This document shows positions 34,263-45,800 of a DNA stretch of 60,000 nucleotides, in pieces. Origin of the DNA: Takakia lepidozioides (taxonomy: Eukaryota > Streptophyta > Takakiopsida > Takakiales > Takakiaceae); contig CM060732.1 of the NCBI GenBank assembly GCA_030704615.1, positions 48,033,053 to 48,093,052 of the forward strand. Reading direction: 5' to 3'. The notes below the pieces were generated by a model. That model saw only the letters and a program-made list of their open reading frames with translations, ran no database searches and was not told the origin of the DNA. Numbering within the stretch: position 1 is the first letter of the stretch; every line of letters starts with the position of its first letter. Made by a program: the position numbers and the translations under genes.

Positions 34263-35370
34263 TCCCCCGCACAACAGGGGCGCGGGATGGCTCAGGCCTT
34301 GGAGATCTATGAGCAAATGATGGGGGAGGGGGTGAAGTGCAACCACATCACATTTGTGTGCGTTTGCAATGCTTGTGCAAGCCTGGCAGCCCTTGAAAAT
34401 GGGAAAGGGTGCATGGTGACATCATCAAAGCTGGAATTGTACCAAATGTCATTCTAGACACTGCCCTGGTGGACATGTATGCGAAATGTGGGTGCATGAC
34501 GATGCAAAGGGAGTATTTGACAATGTGGTTGAAATGTGGTGTCGTGGAATCCGATGATCGCATGATATGCCCAGCATGGTTGTCATAGGGAGGTCCTTCA
34601 ACTATTTGAAGGAATTCAAAAGAACGGCTTGAAGCCGGACTGTATCACCTTTATATGTGTTCTCTCTGCATGCAACCACACTAGCCTACTGAATGAAGGA
34701 AGACGCTACTTCGAGTCCCTGAGTCAAGATCATGGTGTCACCCCGCCAGTAAAGCACTTTGGCTGTATGGTGGACCTTCTGGACGTGCGGGACAACTACA
34801 TGAGGCAGTGGACCTAATTAATAAAATGCCAATCAATCCAAATGTTGTGGTGTGAAAGGTCTCAGTATCCGTGGCAATGTGGAGATGGCTGACTGTGTGG
34901 CAATATCTATCCTCAAGTGGGATGAACAGGATGCCGCGCTTATGTGTTGCTATATCAAACATCTATGCTACAGCTGGCAGGTGGGATGATACTGCAAAGG
35001 TGAGAAGAATGATGAAGGTCAGAGGGGTTAGAAAGGAGCCAGATGACAAGTTGCATCCCAGAATTAAGGAAATCCATGCTGAGCTGAGAAGATTGTCAGG
35101 GCAGATGAAGGAGGCGGGGTATGTGCCTGACACACGCTTTTTATTGCATGATGTGGAGGAAAGGAATATTCTCTTTGCCACCACAGTGAGAAGCTAGCCA
35201 TTGGTTTTGGGCTGATCAGCACGACTCATCAAGAATCTTCGAGTGTGTGGAGACTGCCACACCTCCACCAAATTCATCTCAAAGATTGTTGGCCGAGCAA
35301 TTGTTATATGGGACGCTAACTACTTTCCACCACTTTGAAGATGGGATTTGTTCTTGTGGTGATTACTGGT
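34263..35370 (+). pseudogene. PPR gene with E/E+/DYW tail, frameshifted
   Basis: The order on the plus strand follows a DYW-type editing factor. PPR repeats come first (34290-34560; words matching ITFVCV, KAGIVPNVI and DMYAKCG in shifting frames). Then LKPDCITFICVLSACNHTS and HFGCMVDLL (34629-34790), and an E-domain stretch ISNIYATAGRWDDTAKVRRM (34950-35010). DYW words complete it: EIHAELRRLSGQMKEAGYVPDT, HSEKLAIGFG in another frame near 35190, VCGDCHT near 35250, and a terminal [12 protein letters not shown] near 35335-35370. At least four frame changes are needed, so it is a pseudogene. DYW domains carry the C-to-U deaminase active site of plant organellar editing. Confidence 0.85.
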
Positions 35371-35920
35371 GAAAGGATGTTTTCTTGGAAAGATGCTAGT
35401 GTCTTGCTTCATTCATTGATCTGTGTAGCTAGTCGGACCATCCACCATTTCCTGATAGCGGGGTCCACCCGGCATAGGTGGGAAGTCAGCCCACAATTGC
35501 ACTTGACTGAAGGGGTGATTTTTGAGTGATTCTGGTGACAGTGGATGGAAATCAGAGTGTTGTCCTATTTCTGGTAGAGCTTCTCCAAAGCTCGAGGATG
35601 GAAGTGAATACGAATTTTAATGAGCTTGATGAGAGGGGCAGCCCTGTGCACAAGTTTGTTCAGCATCTTAAATTTGGACATGTTTGTTTGTTTCTTGTGG
35701 TGTGGCTTTGGATGGAGCCAAGGACGAACTTGCATGAATATTGTCAAAAGCTAGCCTTAACCCACCAAGATCCAATCCCATGGTGGATGCTTGAAAGTTC
35801 ATATAGTGAATGTAAGGGTATTTGGGTATGTTGTTATTGATTGATGCGGCTTGTGAAAATTGAACATTGAAATGTAGATCCGCCATTTTTCTTCCAGGAA
35901 CTCAAAATTCGTCGCTAGTA
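35371..35920. other. No recognisable gene
   Basis: A plus frame of 104 codons (35526-35840) is open but unrecognised. It lies just before the Helitron-like terminus and may belong to the body of that element. Confidence 0.3.
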
Positions 35921-35944
35921 GTGCGGAGCAACGCGAAGCCCTAG
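35921..35944 (+). mobile_element. Helitron-like 3' terminus, second copy
   Basis: GTGCGGAGCAACGC repeats the hairpin core found at 1318-1331. It is followed by GAAGCC, CTAG (35941-35944) and T. The stem here is only GCG/CGC plus weak pairing. The shared hairpin sequence and the shared CTAG-T end are the evidence. Confidence 0.5.
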
Positions 35945-36099
35945 TTAAAGCATTAGGACATCGAGGGGAGTGCAAGAAGCAGATGGTAGTGCGGTGGCTA
36001 GGTGATGTGTGTTGTTGAGATGAGGTCTGAGGTTGAAATCGTGACAGAATAGGCGACTGATAGGTAGGTAGCACATGGAATTAATATATTTTTTCTTCT

Positions 36100-36879
36100 C
36101 CAAAATAATCCTAAGTCCAAGGTTGTCGCTACGCTTCCCTGTTCCCTCTGTCCCCTCCTTGTTCCCAGTCCCGCTCCCCTATCCCTGTCCCTTGTCCCCG
36201 CTCCCCTCCTCGCCTTATGGAACACGGCTCGCTCCCCTGTTCCTGGTCCTCGCCCCCGGTTCCTGACTCGCCGGGTTCCGACCCCGCTCCCCTACTCGCC
36301 CTGTGGATGCGGCTCGCTCCCCTATTCGCGGTCCCCGCTCCCCTGTCCCGGATGGGGAGCAAGGATCTTGGACTGGGAACACGGGAGCAAAATTGGAGAA
36401 TGTTGGGGAACATGGTCCTGAAGGTGGGGAGCGTGAGGGAGGGAGGAGGAGGGTGTGGAGCGCTCCCCATCTTCACAATGGGGAAGACATTTGACAGGTA
36501 GTCTGCCGGAGCCTCCCTGAGCTCAGGCCAGCGGGCCCACCTGGGGAGCAAGGGGGGTGGGGATTTGACAGCCCTGCCGGAACGTCGCCGGTACGGCCAT
36601 CCCCGGCGACCGTACCGGCAAGGCTCCCACGCTTGCATTCAACAAGCGTAGTCTGCTCCTTTCGTAAGGAGGATCCTACGCTATTTCCGAGGATGAACTT
36701 CATCCAAATCCTATAGCCGCTGTCCAAAGCAAAACCCCTCTCCAGTGGACAGGCTGGGCTGGAGCTGTTCACTGAGCGAGGACTATGCTACGGGAAGGAG
36801 AGCTGCATTCTTTGATCTGGGCAAGCGACTGGGATCGGGGGTAAGGTTTATCAGCCTGGTGTTGAGAAAGGGCGGGAAG
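36100..36879. other. SEC3 upstream region with C-rich low-complexity stretch
   Basis: 36130-36370 is a pyrimidine-rich low-complexity tract built of CCCCTGTTCCC / CGCTCCCCT words. It probably arose by slippage, and open frames on both strands there are compositional artefacts. 36380-36879 is G-rich and should contain the promoter and 5' leader of SEC3. No TATA box is evident. Confidence 0.45.
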
Positions 36880-39800
36880 ATGGCTACCGGGCAGCAGGCA
36901 GGCGAGGATGGGGATTTGTTACAAAGTGTGGAGGCCTTCTTCCGGGATACGGAGAATGCGGTGCTCATGGCTTTCAGAGTTGCCAAAAGCCAGGCCTCTT
37001 GGAGTGTGGCTGGGAGACGGCCCCGCCTTACCACCAAACCCCGGATTCTGGTTCTCAATGGTACGTTTATTACTAAATCTGATGTCGGTGCTGGCAACGT
37101 ACTCTGTGTTCCCTTCTCAGATAGAGATCTGGAAAGGGATCTTTGAGTGAGGATTCGAAATGGCCTGATGATGATAAGAGGTGAAGGTTGGTCGATTTGT
37201 TGACTCCAGACTGATCATGCTTGTCTTGAAAAGCAAATTCCATTGTTATGATAAGATTTTCTGTGATTTAAACATATAAGACGGTATCTATGTTTCAAAT
37301 TGGAGATTCCGGAAGCTGTTATGTCAACGTATAAGACTTCTTAATGTTTCAAAATTGGAAATTGGGGAAGCTGCTATGATATTTTTCTGCGCTCAAAAAA
37401 CTCAACTGCAAGGTGAACAATGAGGCACTACTTGCCGTCCCTTTCTGAAGGGGAACCCTTGACCTACCTCGAACTAGAGTGTAATGACGACTCGTGGGAG
37501 TTTAATGGTTGGTAGACTCAAGTGTCGTGATGAGCATTGGGACATTCTCGAAATTCCTGAGAGCTGTCAGATTTTCATATGTATTATCAACATCCCTGTA
37601 CACATGCAGAATGAATGCACACACACACCTTCACTCTAGCTCTGTCTCTTTTCCAAGCCTTGCATCAGAGAACTGTCAGTTTATCTTCTCAGTGTAACTG
37701 TTTCACTTGTATCTACAGAAGGGTAGATTATGGGCTTTAAGTTGTATCATCGTTGTGAGCAGATTTAATTGTGCTTTAAATATTGGGTACCTCTTCAATG
37801 TGAATTCAGAGTTTCCTAGGATCTTACATTGATATATTTTGTTAAATCTTTTGTGAACTTGAAGTGTTGACAAGGAAAAACAAGTGTCAAGTCCCTTGTA
37901 AAACTTTGATGCTAAAAAGAGATTGAGGAACAAAGGTATGTAGTTCAGGAGATGCTGTGGATTATGGTGAGTTTGAAAGGCAGGGATTGTGGATGGGGCT
38001 GAGAAGTGTGCGGTTATAATAAGGAGTATGCTGCTTCAAAGTATCTTAAAGTTAATCATGTTGTTACACACGCTCAGTAGGATCTTGCATTGCATCTGAT
38101 TTGCCTTGGATCTGCGATTGGAATAATCAATGGTTTGCAGCCATGCGCTCAACTTCAACACAGAAGTTCAAAGTGAAAATGCATGTTTTGAAGCAGTCCT
38201 CCGGTGGACTCCAGGTAAGTTGTTTTATTCTGAGCAACTTCACTTTGGCAGTGGTTTTCTACCTTTCCTCCCTCTAACACCCCCAAAACAAGAATTTGTA
38301 CTATGTGTGCATCTATCTCTCTCCATTGGGATGTTTGTCTCTCAGCACTTGTACATGCCTGCATTTCAGTATTCTGATGATCGCTCACATGTGTACGGTA
38401 AATGAGTGTCACTTTTGTTACACACCTGGAGATTATGATTGGATCATACATAAATGTTATGTACCCCTTGTCAAAGGGAGGAGTGAGCTGAGGAAGTGCC
38501 TGTGTGCATGTGCAGCCTGCGAAAGTGTACAAGCTGAAACACCTGACTAAAGTAGAAGCGGTGCCAAGTGACAACAGTGGATGCACTTTTGTCTTGGTAT
38601 GACCTGTTCATTCCTTCCCTGAGCTTTAATCTTGTTGACTAATGAGACCTGTGGAATGGTCATGATGAGCACATGTGAGCATGTGCTTTCGCAGGGTTTT
38701 GACAATCTAAAAAACCAAAGGGTGGCTCCTCCTCAGTGGACCATGCGCGGTATTGATGACAGGCAAGCTAGCTGTTGGCCTATTGCTCTTCATCTCATGA
38801 GCTGCTAAAGTGTCTTAAAGGTTTTGGTTCCTATTTTTGGTTTGCATTATAGAGCTCAGGATCTACTAGTCAAAGCATCTGTGCAAAACATCTTTTCAGA
38901 AACCAAAATGACTGATAACATGGCTGTGCGTTGGAATGGGTTGTGAGATAGGAACCGGCTGCTGACGTGTATTTTGAAGTTATGTAAGGAGCACCTTGGG
39001 CGTCTGCCAAAGATCATCGGCATGGATGTCGTGGAAATGGCTTTATGGGCACAGGTGCTTCTGCTTCTCTTTGGTGTGTAGAAGCTGAAGCTGCAGTCAG
39101 TCGCAACACTGCTGCTTGTCCTTTATAACATCTTTGATCACACTGACAGAGCTGGGCTCCTTCATGTGTTTGTTGTAACTTTTGCGAAGATGCCAAATCA
39201 AGAAATTTTCTACCGATTATCACGGTTTAGTCCGTGCTGAGTCCATGGCAGTAATTTTCTGTTTGTGGGAGGGTTCAAGAATCTGCATGTAGTAGTGATA
39301 TTTGGAACGGGTTACATGGTTGTATAATGATGTTGTGTAGGCAAATCCTAAGGCTCTGCCCATTGGAGGGCCAGTCCACACAGACTCAGCTGATGCTGGA
39401 GTTGGAGAGAAAGAAACACGAGTTTCTGTTGAAAGGGAACTGGTCTCCAAGACCGAGGAAGATGACATGGAGGCCCTACTCGGCACGTGCGTAGCTCCTC
39501 TCTCTCTCTCTCTCTCTCTCAACGTCTTATGAGTACATTCTCTCTCTCTCTCAATGGCGTTCCAGACCTTATGTTTGCAGATGACTTCGCAGGCATAGGG
39601 GAGATTTTTAATCTCCAGGAGTTGATTTATTGCCCAAAAAGAGATACTTTGACCTGTGGGTGCTAGAGGCTAATGTCAGTAAATGTGCACTGGTGGCATT
39701 CAACAACCGAGGAGAGGGAGGAGGTGATCTCAAGTGGCAGTGGGGAAGCCAAGAGATTCCAATCCTCTCTTCCTACACATACCTCAGCGTTGAGTTTTCC

Positions 39801-42800
39801 TCCAACTGTAATTGGGATGCACATATTCAGAAAGTTGTTCAAACTGGCAAGCGCAAAGCACTGGGTCTCACTAAATTTTTCCACTGCACAGGGATCAACT
39901 CTGAGGTCAAAAGAACCATACTTTGTCGCATTATTAGTCCAGCCTTGGAAAACGCATGGGTTGGCTAAGTCTCTAGAATCCATTCAAGTGGGCGTGCTTA
40001 GAGTGCATGTCAGAATTCTCCAAAACAGCCAATGTGGCTGTTCGGGCTGAGTTTGGCATCCCTTCCTTAAGCTCCCGACGAGATGAATTCAAGGTCAGAT
40101 GGTGGGGCCAGGTGAAACATATGTCCAACATCAATATCCTAAGTTAGTCGACTCTATATCTTGGAAGCAGGATCGCCCTGTCAAACAGGCTAAGTCCTGG
40201 CGGAAGAGAGTAGAAGAGATTCTCAAGGATCTGAATCTTAGCCCGCATGTCTTGACCCTGCTGGATAAATCTGACTTGGAGGCTGTAGCGTCCAAAGCCA
40301 TGTCCGTTCCCAGGAAATTGTCTGATGAATATGAAGTTAGGCAGAAAACTTCCCTGAACTTGTTTCCAGTCTGTGACATGGGGGAGAGCATCATGGATGA
40401 CCTCAAGGGTCTACCCACTCTCGGCACTAGACTGAAGTTTACACTCAGGGCGGGAAGCCTACCTTTGAACAGCAAACAGAAGCAGAGAGCGAAGGGAGAG
40501 TGCAATTGCCCGTTGTATGGGTAACCTGAAGACAATATTCATTTTCTGATTCATTGTCCAGGGTTCTCTCTCCAGAGAGACGCTCTCCTCAAATCTATCA
40601 AGGGAATTGTGCCTGTACCTCTATTTACCAACTTTAAAAGTCTCAAGCTGAGCCAAAAGCCCAGGCCCTTTTGGGGCCTAGTTATATGGCAAACCACACA
40701 CAGCAGGTTGATGCTTGTGTAAAGGGATGTCTAGAGGATATGTGGAAAACCCGGATCAATTGTTTATTCCAATGTAAGTCTTACTACCGGCGTCAGCCCC
40801 TGACAAAGGTAGGTTCTGTCCCTTTGGTTCCGCTCAAACTGGGCGCGGGGTCAATGGCCACAAGGCTAGGGCAAATAACGTCTTATGAGTACACTCTCTC
40901 TCTCTCTCTCTCTCGCTCTCAGACACACGGGTCCATGGCCACAATGTTGGAAAACCACTGGCGTGTGGTCGGGCTAGGGATTGAACCTAGGACCTCCCCC
41001 ATTCCGGTGGGGTGCTCTACCACTGAGCTACCCATCCCGTTCTGTTCTCAAAGTGCCGTGCAAGGGCTATAACCTTGACACTCCAACACTCCCCCTCAAG
41101 GCATAGCCCATTCTGACCACCGCCCCAACCTTGGCTCTGATACCATGTTGGAAAACCACTGGCGTGTGGTCGGGCTAGGGATTGAACCTAGGACCTCCCC
41201 CATTCCGGTGGGGTGCTCTACCACTGAGCTACCCGTCCGTTCTGTTCTCAAAGTGCCGTGCAAGGGCTATAACCTTGACACTCCAACACACAAGGCTATG
41301 GCAAACATGAGTACATTCTCTCAGACACATGAATCACATACTTTCTCCCAGTTTCGGAGAAGGTGTGGTTCTAGGGCGAGCTGGGTGCATGATGAGGACT
41401 AGATGGAATTTTGTTTGGCAGAAATCCTGCAGCATGATGGTTGGGGAGATCTAACTTTGACCTCTGATCTGACAAAAGAAGTCGGGGATTGAGCTCTATC
41501 CTGCACTTGGTTGTTGGCTAGGCTTGGACTGCCTTTCCTTTGGTGAAGAGCCTCTGCCCATCAAAATTCTTAGTTGCTTGGGATTTGAATTGCATTGTTA
41601 GTTTGGCAGCTTGACTAGCATCACTGGTGTGACCCTGTTTCATCCAATGGTTTGGTCCTTGAACTGGCATCTGTAGTCTGCATGGTTTCCATAGATGAAG
41701 AGCTGATTCATAGTTAAGGAGGCTGTTGTTGCTGGTCCTGTTGGCTTTCCAAGGCTGTGTAAGCAAGGTTTTTGTTAGAAATTTCCTTATAGGGTGCTTG
41801 CAAAAGAATAAAAACCAAAAATGGGGATGCATTGGATAGGTATGTGCTGGGCATTGATGAGGCAGAAGCTTTTTCCGAGCGATTGAAACGTGAACTTACT
41901 GCTTTGGAAGCCGCTAATGTGCATGCAATTCTGGAAAGTGAACCTCTTGTGGAGGAGGTATGTATGCTGTTTCATTGGTTCAGTTTGTGTGGTTGGAAAT
42001 GGGCTGGGTTATACTGCAATGCTAGATGGCTTTTTCTTGGTGTAGGGATGGCACTGGTGGCAAATCTGGAGGATTACATTCATAGAGTGTAGACCAGTGG
42101 ACTCCATATTCTTGCTAGCCTCCAGAAAGTTAAGGCATTCTGGTTTCTGTGACCGCTATGTGGTAATATTCTACCCCAGATTTTTCAAGGCCAATTGCTA
42201 GTCCATGACTGAACAGTGAATGTCTTGGCTCGACATAGTCCATGGAATCACTCATGCAGATCCATTATGGATGGGCGAGGAGAAACAGCTTTAAAGGGAG
42301 AAGGTTGTTAGAGGCTGTGAGTAGTTTTTGTTAATTGCAAATAAGGATGGATGTGCAGGTGCTGCAGCAGCTTGATGCAGCCACAGGGAGTGTGGAGGAT
42401 ATGGATGAATGGCTGGGTATCTTCAATGTCAAACTGCGTCACATGCGTGAAGACATTGAGTCGGTATGGTCCATCCCGGAAGATAGAGAGTCTGAGACAA
42501 ATGTGTACCCGGAGAAGTAGAAATGCAACTTGTACCAAGGACCGATATTCCTAGTCTGTGAGCAGGTGCAATATAGGGGCTGAGCTCTATTGCATGCACA
42601 CTGAGTTAGTTGGTCTCCCATTGTTGGGAACCTGCAGCAGCTTAAGACGCGTTAGAACTCTTACATTTGACCTGAGAAGATGGTCATATTTGGAATTTAA
42701 GGGTGGTTGTTCAAGTCATGCACAGTTCCCTCGGCAAGTTAATGAAAGCATTGGAGGACAATTAGATTGCACTTCTTTCCTTTCTGGCATTACAGAGGTA

Positions 42801-45800
42801 CTTCATGGTCTTGCTCGCTTAAATAGACGTCAATTTCGTTCCAGGCTGCTGGCAGGATACTTTCCATCCATCTGAGTGCCACTGTGTACCATTTTGGGGT
42901 CCCTTCACAAAACATGTTTCGAAGTGATGCTTTAACTGACATTTTCCAATGGAAAAAGCCAGGCATGTGACATCTGTCAACTTTGAGCCATTTTGCCAGG
43001 CACTACTTTGTTGATATCGTTAGACTTGCAACAAAGCTCAATAGGCATTTCCCTTGAGCCTAGAAATATGTTTTTCTGGCTGTACATTAGTGTCCCTGGG
43101 TATGTACTACAGTTCTTTGTAATGTCATGAAAAGGAGTACATTTACCCAGATGTGCCTCTCTTTTGCTACTTAGGTTATAACTTGAGGTCTTAGAACCAA
43201 GTGCTTACGTTTCAATCGATATGTCAACTCAGGAATGATGAGAGAGCAAACTGGCTGGGTGCTTGGTACATTGACTGGATGACAGTGGGTTGTGACAGAT
43301 AGAGGCAAGGAACAACAGGCTAGAGATGCAGGCTCAGAATAATGCTGCGTTGGTTGAGGAACTAAATACTCTGCTGGAGCGATTGCGCGTACCCCCTGAG
43401 GTGCACCTTTTCTAGAGTTCTCAACGCTGATGTGCTTGTTGTTAAGCTTCTTGGCCATGATCCTCTTTCATTTGATGGAGAATGTTAATCATCAGACAAG
43501 CAGTCCAAAGCAGGTGGAAGAGAAGTAAAACTGGGGATTGGGGAAACATGCAGAGCTCACCCTTGTTGGTACATTCTCTCATCATACAGTGTGGAGGGAT
43601 GGCCTATGGTTCCGCCTCTGGTCTTGTGGGATCAAGGGAAAGATGTGGAGAGTTGTCCACAACTTGTATGCTCACACCAAAAGCTGTGTCACTGTTAACG
43701 GACAAGGTGTAGCTCAAGGATGTACTCTCTCCCCTCTGCTCTTCAATGTTTTCATCAATCAACTCCTCGAGGATGTGGAAAGTGAGGGATTTGGGTTAAG
43801 GGTGGGTGATACCACCATACCAGCCCTTATGTTTGCAGATGACTTCGCAGGCATAGGGGAGACTCCAACCAATCTCCAGGAGTTGATTGATTGCGCGAAG
43901 AGATACTTTGATCTTTGGGGGCTAGAGGCTAATGTCAGCAAATGTGCAGTGGTAGCATTCAACGACAGAGGAGAGGGAGGAAGTGATCTTAAGTGGCAGT
44001 GGGGTAGCCAAGAGATCCCAGTCCTCCCTTCCTACACTTACCTGGGCGTTGAGTTCTCCTCCAATTGTAATTGGGATGCACATATCCGGAAAGTTGTTCA
44101 ACTGGCAAGGGCAAAGCTCTGGGGCTCACTAAATTTTTCCACTGCAGAGGGGTCAACTCTGAGGTTAAGAAAACCATGCTTTGTCGCGTTATTAGACCTG
44201 CCTTGGAGTACGGATCTGCTATATGGGTTGATAACTCCAACCAGGCTAAGTCTCTAGAATCCATTCAAGTGGGGGGTGCTTAAGGAGTGTATGTCAGCAT
44301 GCTCCAAAACAGCCAATGTGGCTGTTCGGGGTGAGTTTGGCATTCCGTCCTTAAGCTCCCGACGAGATGAATTCAAGGTCAGATGGTGGGGTCAGCTGCA
44401 ACATATGCCCAACACCAGATATCCTAAATTAATCGACTCTATATCTTGGAAACAGGACCGCCCTGTCAAACAGGCTAAGTCCTGGCAGAAGAGAGTAGAA
44501 GAGATCCTCAAGGACCTGGACCTGGATCCGCAAGTCTTGACCCTGCTGGATAAATCTGACTTAGAGGCTGTAGTGTCCTCAGCCATGTCTGTTGCCATGA
44601 GATTGTCTGATGAAAATGAAGTTAGGCAGAAAACTTCCCTGAACTTGTTTCCAGTCTGTGACATGGGGGAGGACATCTTGGATGACCTCAAGGGTCTACC
44701 CACTCTCGGCACTAGACTGAAATTTAAACTCAGGGCAGGAAGCCTACCTTTGAACAGCAAACAGAAGCAGAGAGGAAAGGGAGACTGCAATTGCCCGTTG
44801 TGTGGGCAATCTGAAGACAGTATTCATTTTCTGATACACTGTCCGGGGTTCTCTCACCAAAGAGACGCTCTCTTCAAATCTATTAAGGGAATTGTGCCTG
44901 TACCCCTGTTTACCAACTTTGAAAGTCTCAAGGCTGAGCCAAAAGCCCAGGCCCTCCTGAGGCCTAGTTTTTGGGCAAATCACACACAGCAGATTGATGC
45001 TTGTGTGAAGGGATTGCTAGAGGATATCTGGAAAACCCGGATTAATTCTTTATATGGAGGTAAGTCTTACTACCAACGTCAGCCCCTGACAGAGGTAGGT
45101 TCTGTCCCTTTTGTTCCCGCTCAAACTGGGCGCGGGGTCAATGGCCACAAGGCTACGGCAAACAACGTCTTATGAGTACAATCTCTCATCATGCATGTGT
45201 TCAGAATGAGTTGTGACATTCAGACCAATACTCTTTAGGCCTTTCTGTCCTCCTCATCAACTGACTATCTGGTGGCGGGAAGGGGAGGGTAGTTTGCAGC
45301 AATGTTGACAGGAGGCACATTTGATGAGGCAAGGATGCCTCAGAATGTAGAAGCTTGCGATTGGTTGGCTGCTGCACTGCGTGGCCTTGAGCCACCTTAT
45401 CTAGATGCCAACTATGCGTCTATGCGTGCTGTATGTCATTGCTTCCCCAAATATATGTAACTGGATGCATTTCTTTTCTATCCACAAGTTCCATTGTTGT
45501 AAGTGTCTGTTCCACTGTTCCAGTGCTCAAATCTTGCCATGCAGGTTGTTCTCTCATCTCTGGGAGCTTACCTCTGTGTATACTGGTGTTGTGTGAGAAG
45601 AGAGCTCAGGAAAGGATGACACTGTTCAGAAAAATGATCACCCAATTTCGTATTTGCATGGATTGTAATCTTAGTACATGTTGCTGTCAATTACAAGCCT
45701 GATGAACCCTAAAGCTGTAGACTGGAGTTGGTTTCTCTGAACTTCTGAGGTTCGGGCATTGGGGGAGAGTGGATGCTTGGTCATTCAGTTTCTGGTTTTC

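Larger units (their letters stand above)
40945..41288 (-). mobile_element. TRIM (miniature LTR element) with tRNA-like LTRs
   Basis: Two near-identical direct repeats (40945-41088, 144 bp; 41146-41288, 143 bp; one substitution and one indel) with TGTTGG...CCAACA ends enclose only 57 bp. The element is flanked by the 5-bp duplication CACAA (40940-40944, 41289-41293). On the minus strand the 5' LTR is followed directly by a primer-binding site TGGTATCAGAGCC (41145-41133), and the 3' LTR is preceded by a purine tract CTTGAGGGGGAG (41100-41089). It has no coding capacity, so it must be mobilised in trans. The LTRs contain a tRNA-like cloverleaf. The low LTR divergence suggests recent insertion. 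It lies antisense within a SEC3 intron. Confidence 0.9.
40928..41317 (+). mobile_element. About 41-bp LINE tail, split by the TRIM element
   Basis: A perfect 12-bp direct repeat CTCTCAGACACA (40916-40927 and 41318-41329) encloses a LINE tail (TCCATGGCCACAA, then AAGGCTATGGCAAAC, then ATGAGTACA). The TRIM element at 40945-41288 is inserted in its middle. Without the TRIM and its duplicated CACAA, about 41 bp of LINE remain, with a small internal deletion relative to the intact tail. Confidence 0.8.

Noticed and set aside
36126-36640. Minus-strand 169-codon frame and overlapping plus frames
   Set aside because: Low-complexity CCCCT/TTCCC composition keeps several frames open; no conserved motif.
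40936-41290. Two tandem tRNA genes or tRNA-derived SINEs
   Set aside because: The two copies are LTRs: they have TG...CA ends, one shared 5-bp duplication, and a primer site and purine tract between them. The anticodon loop is abnormal.
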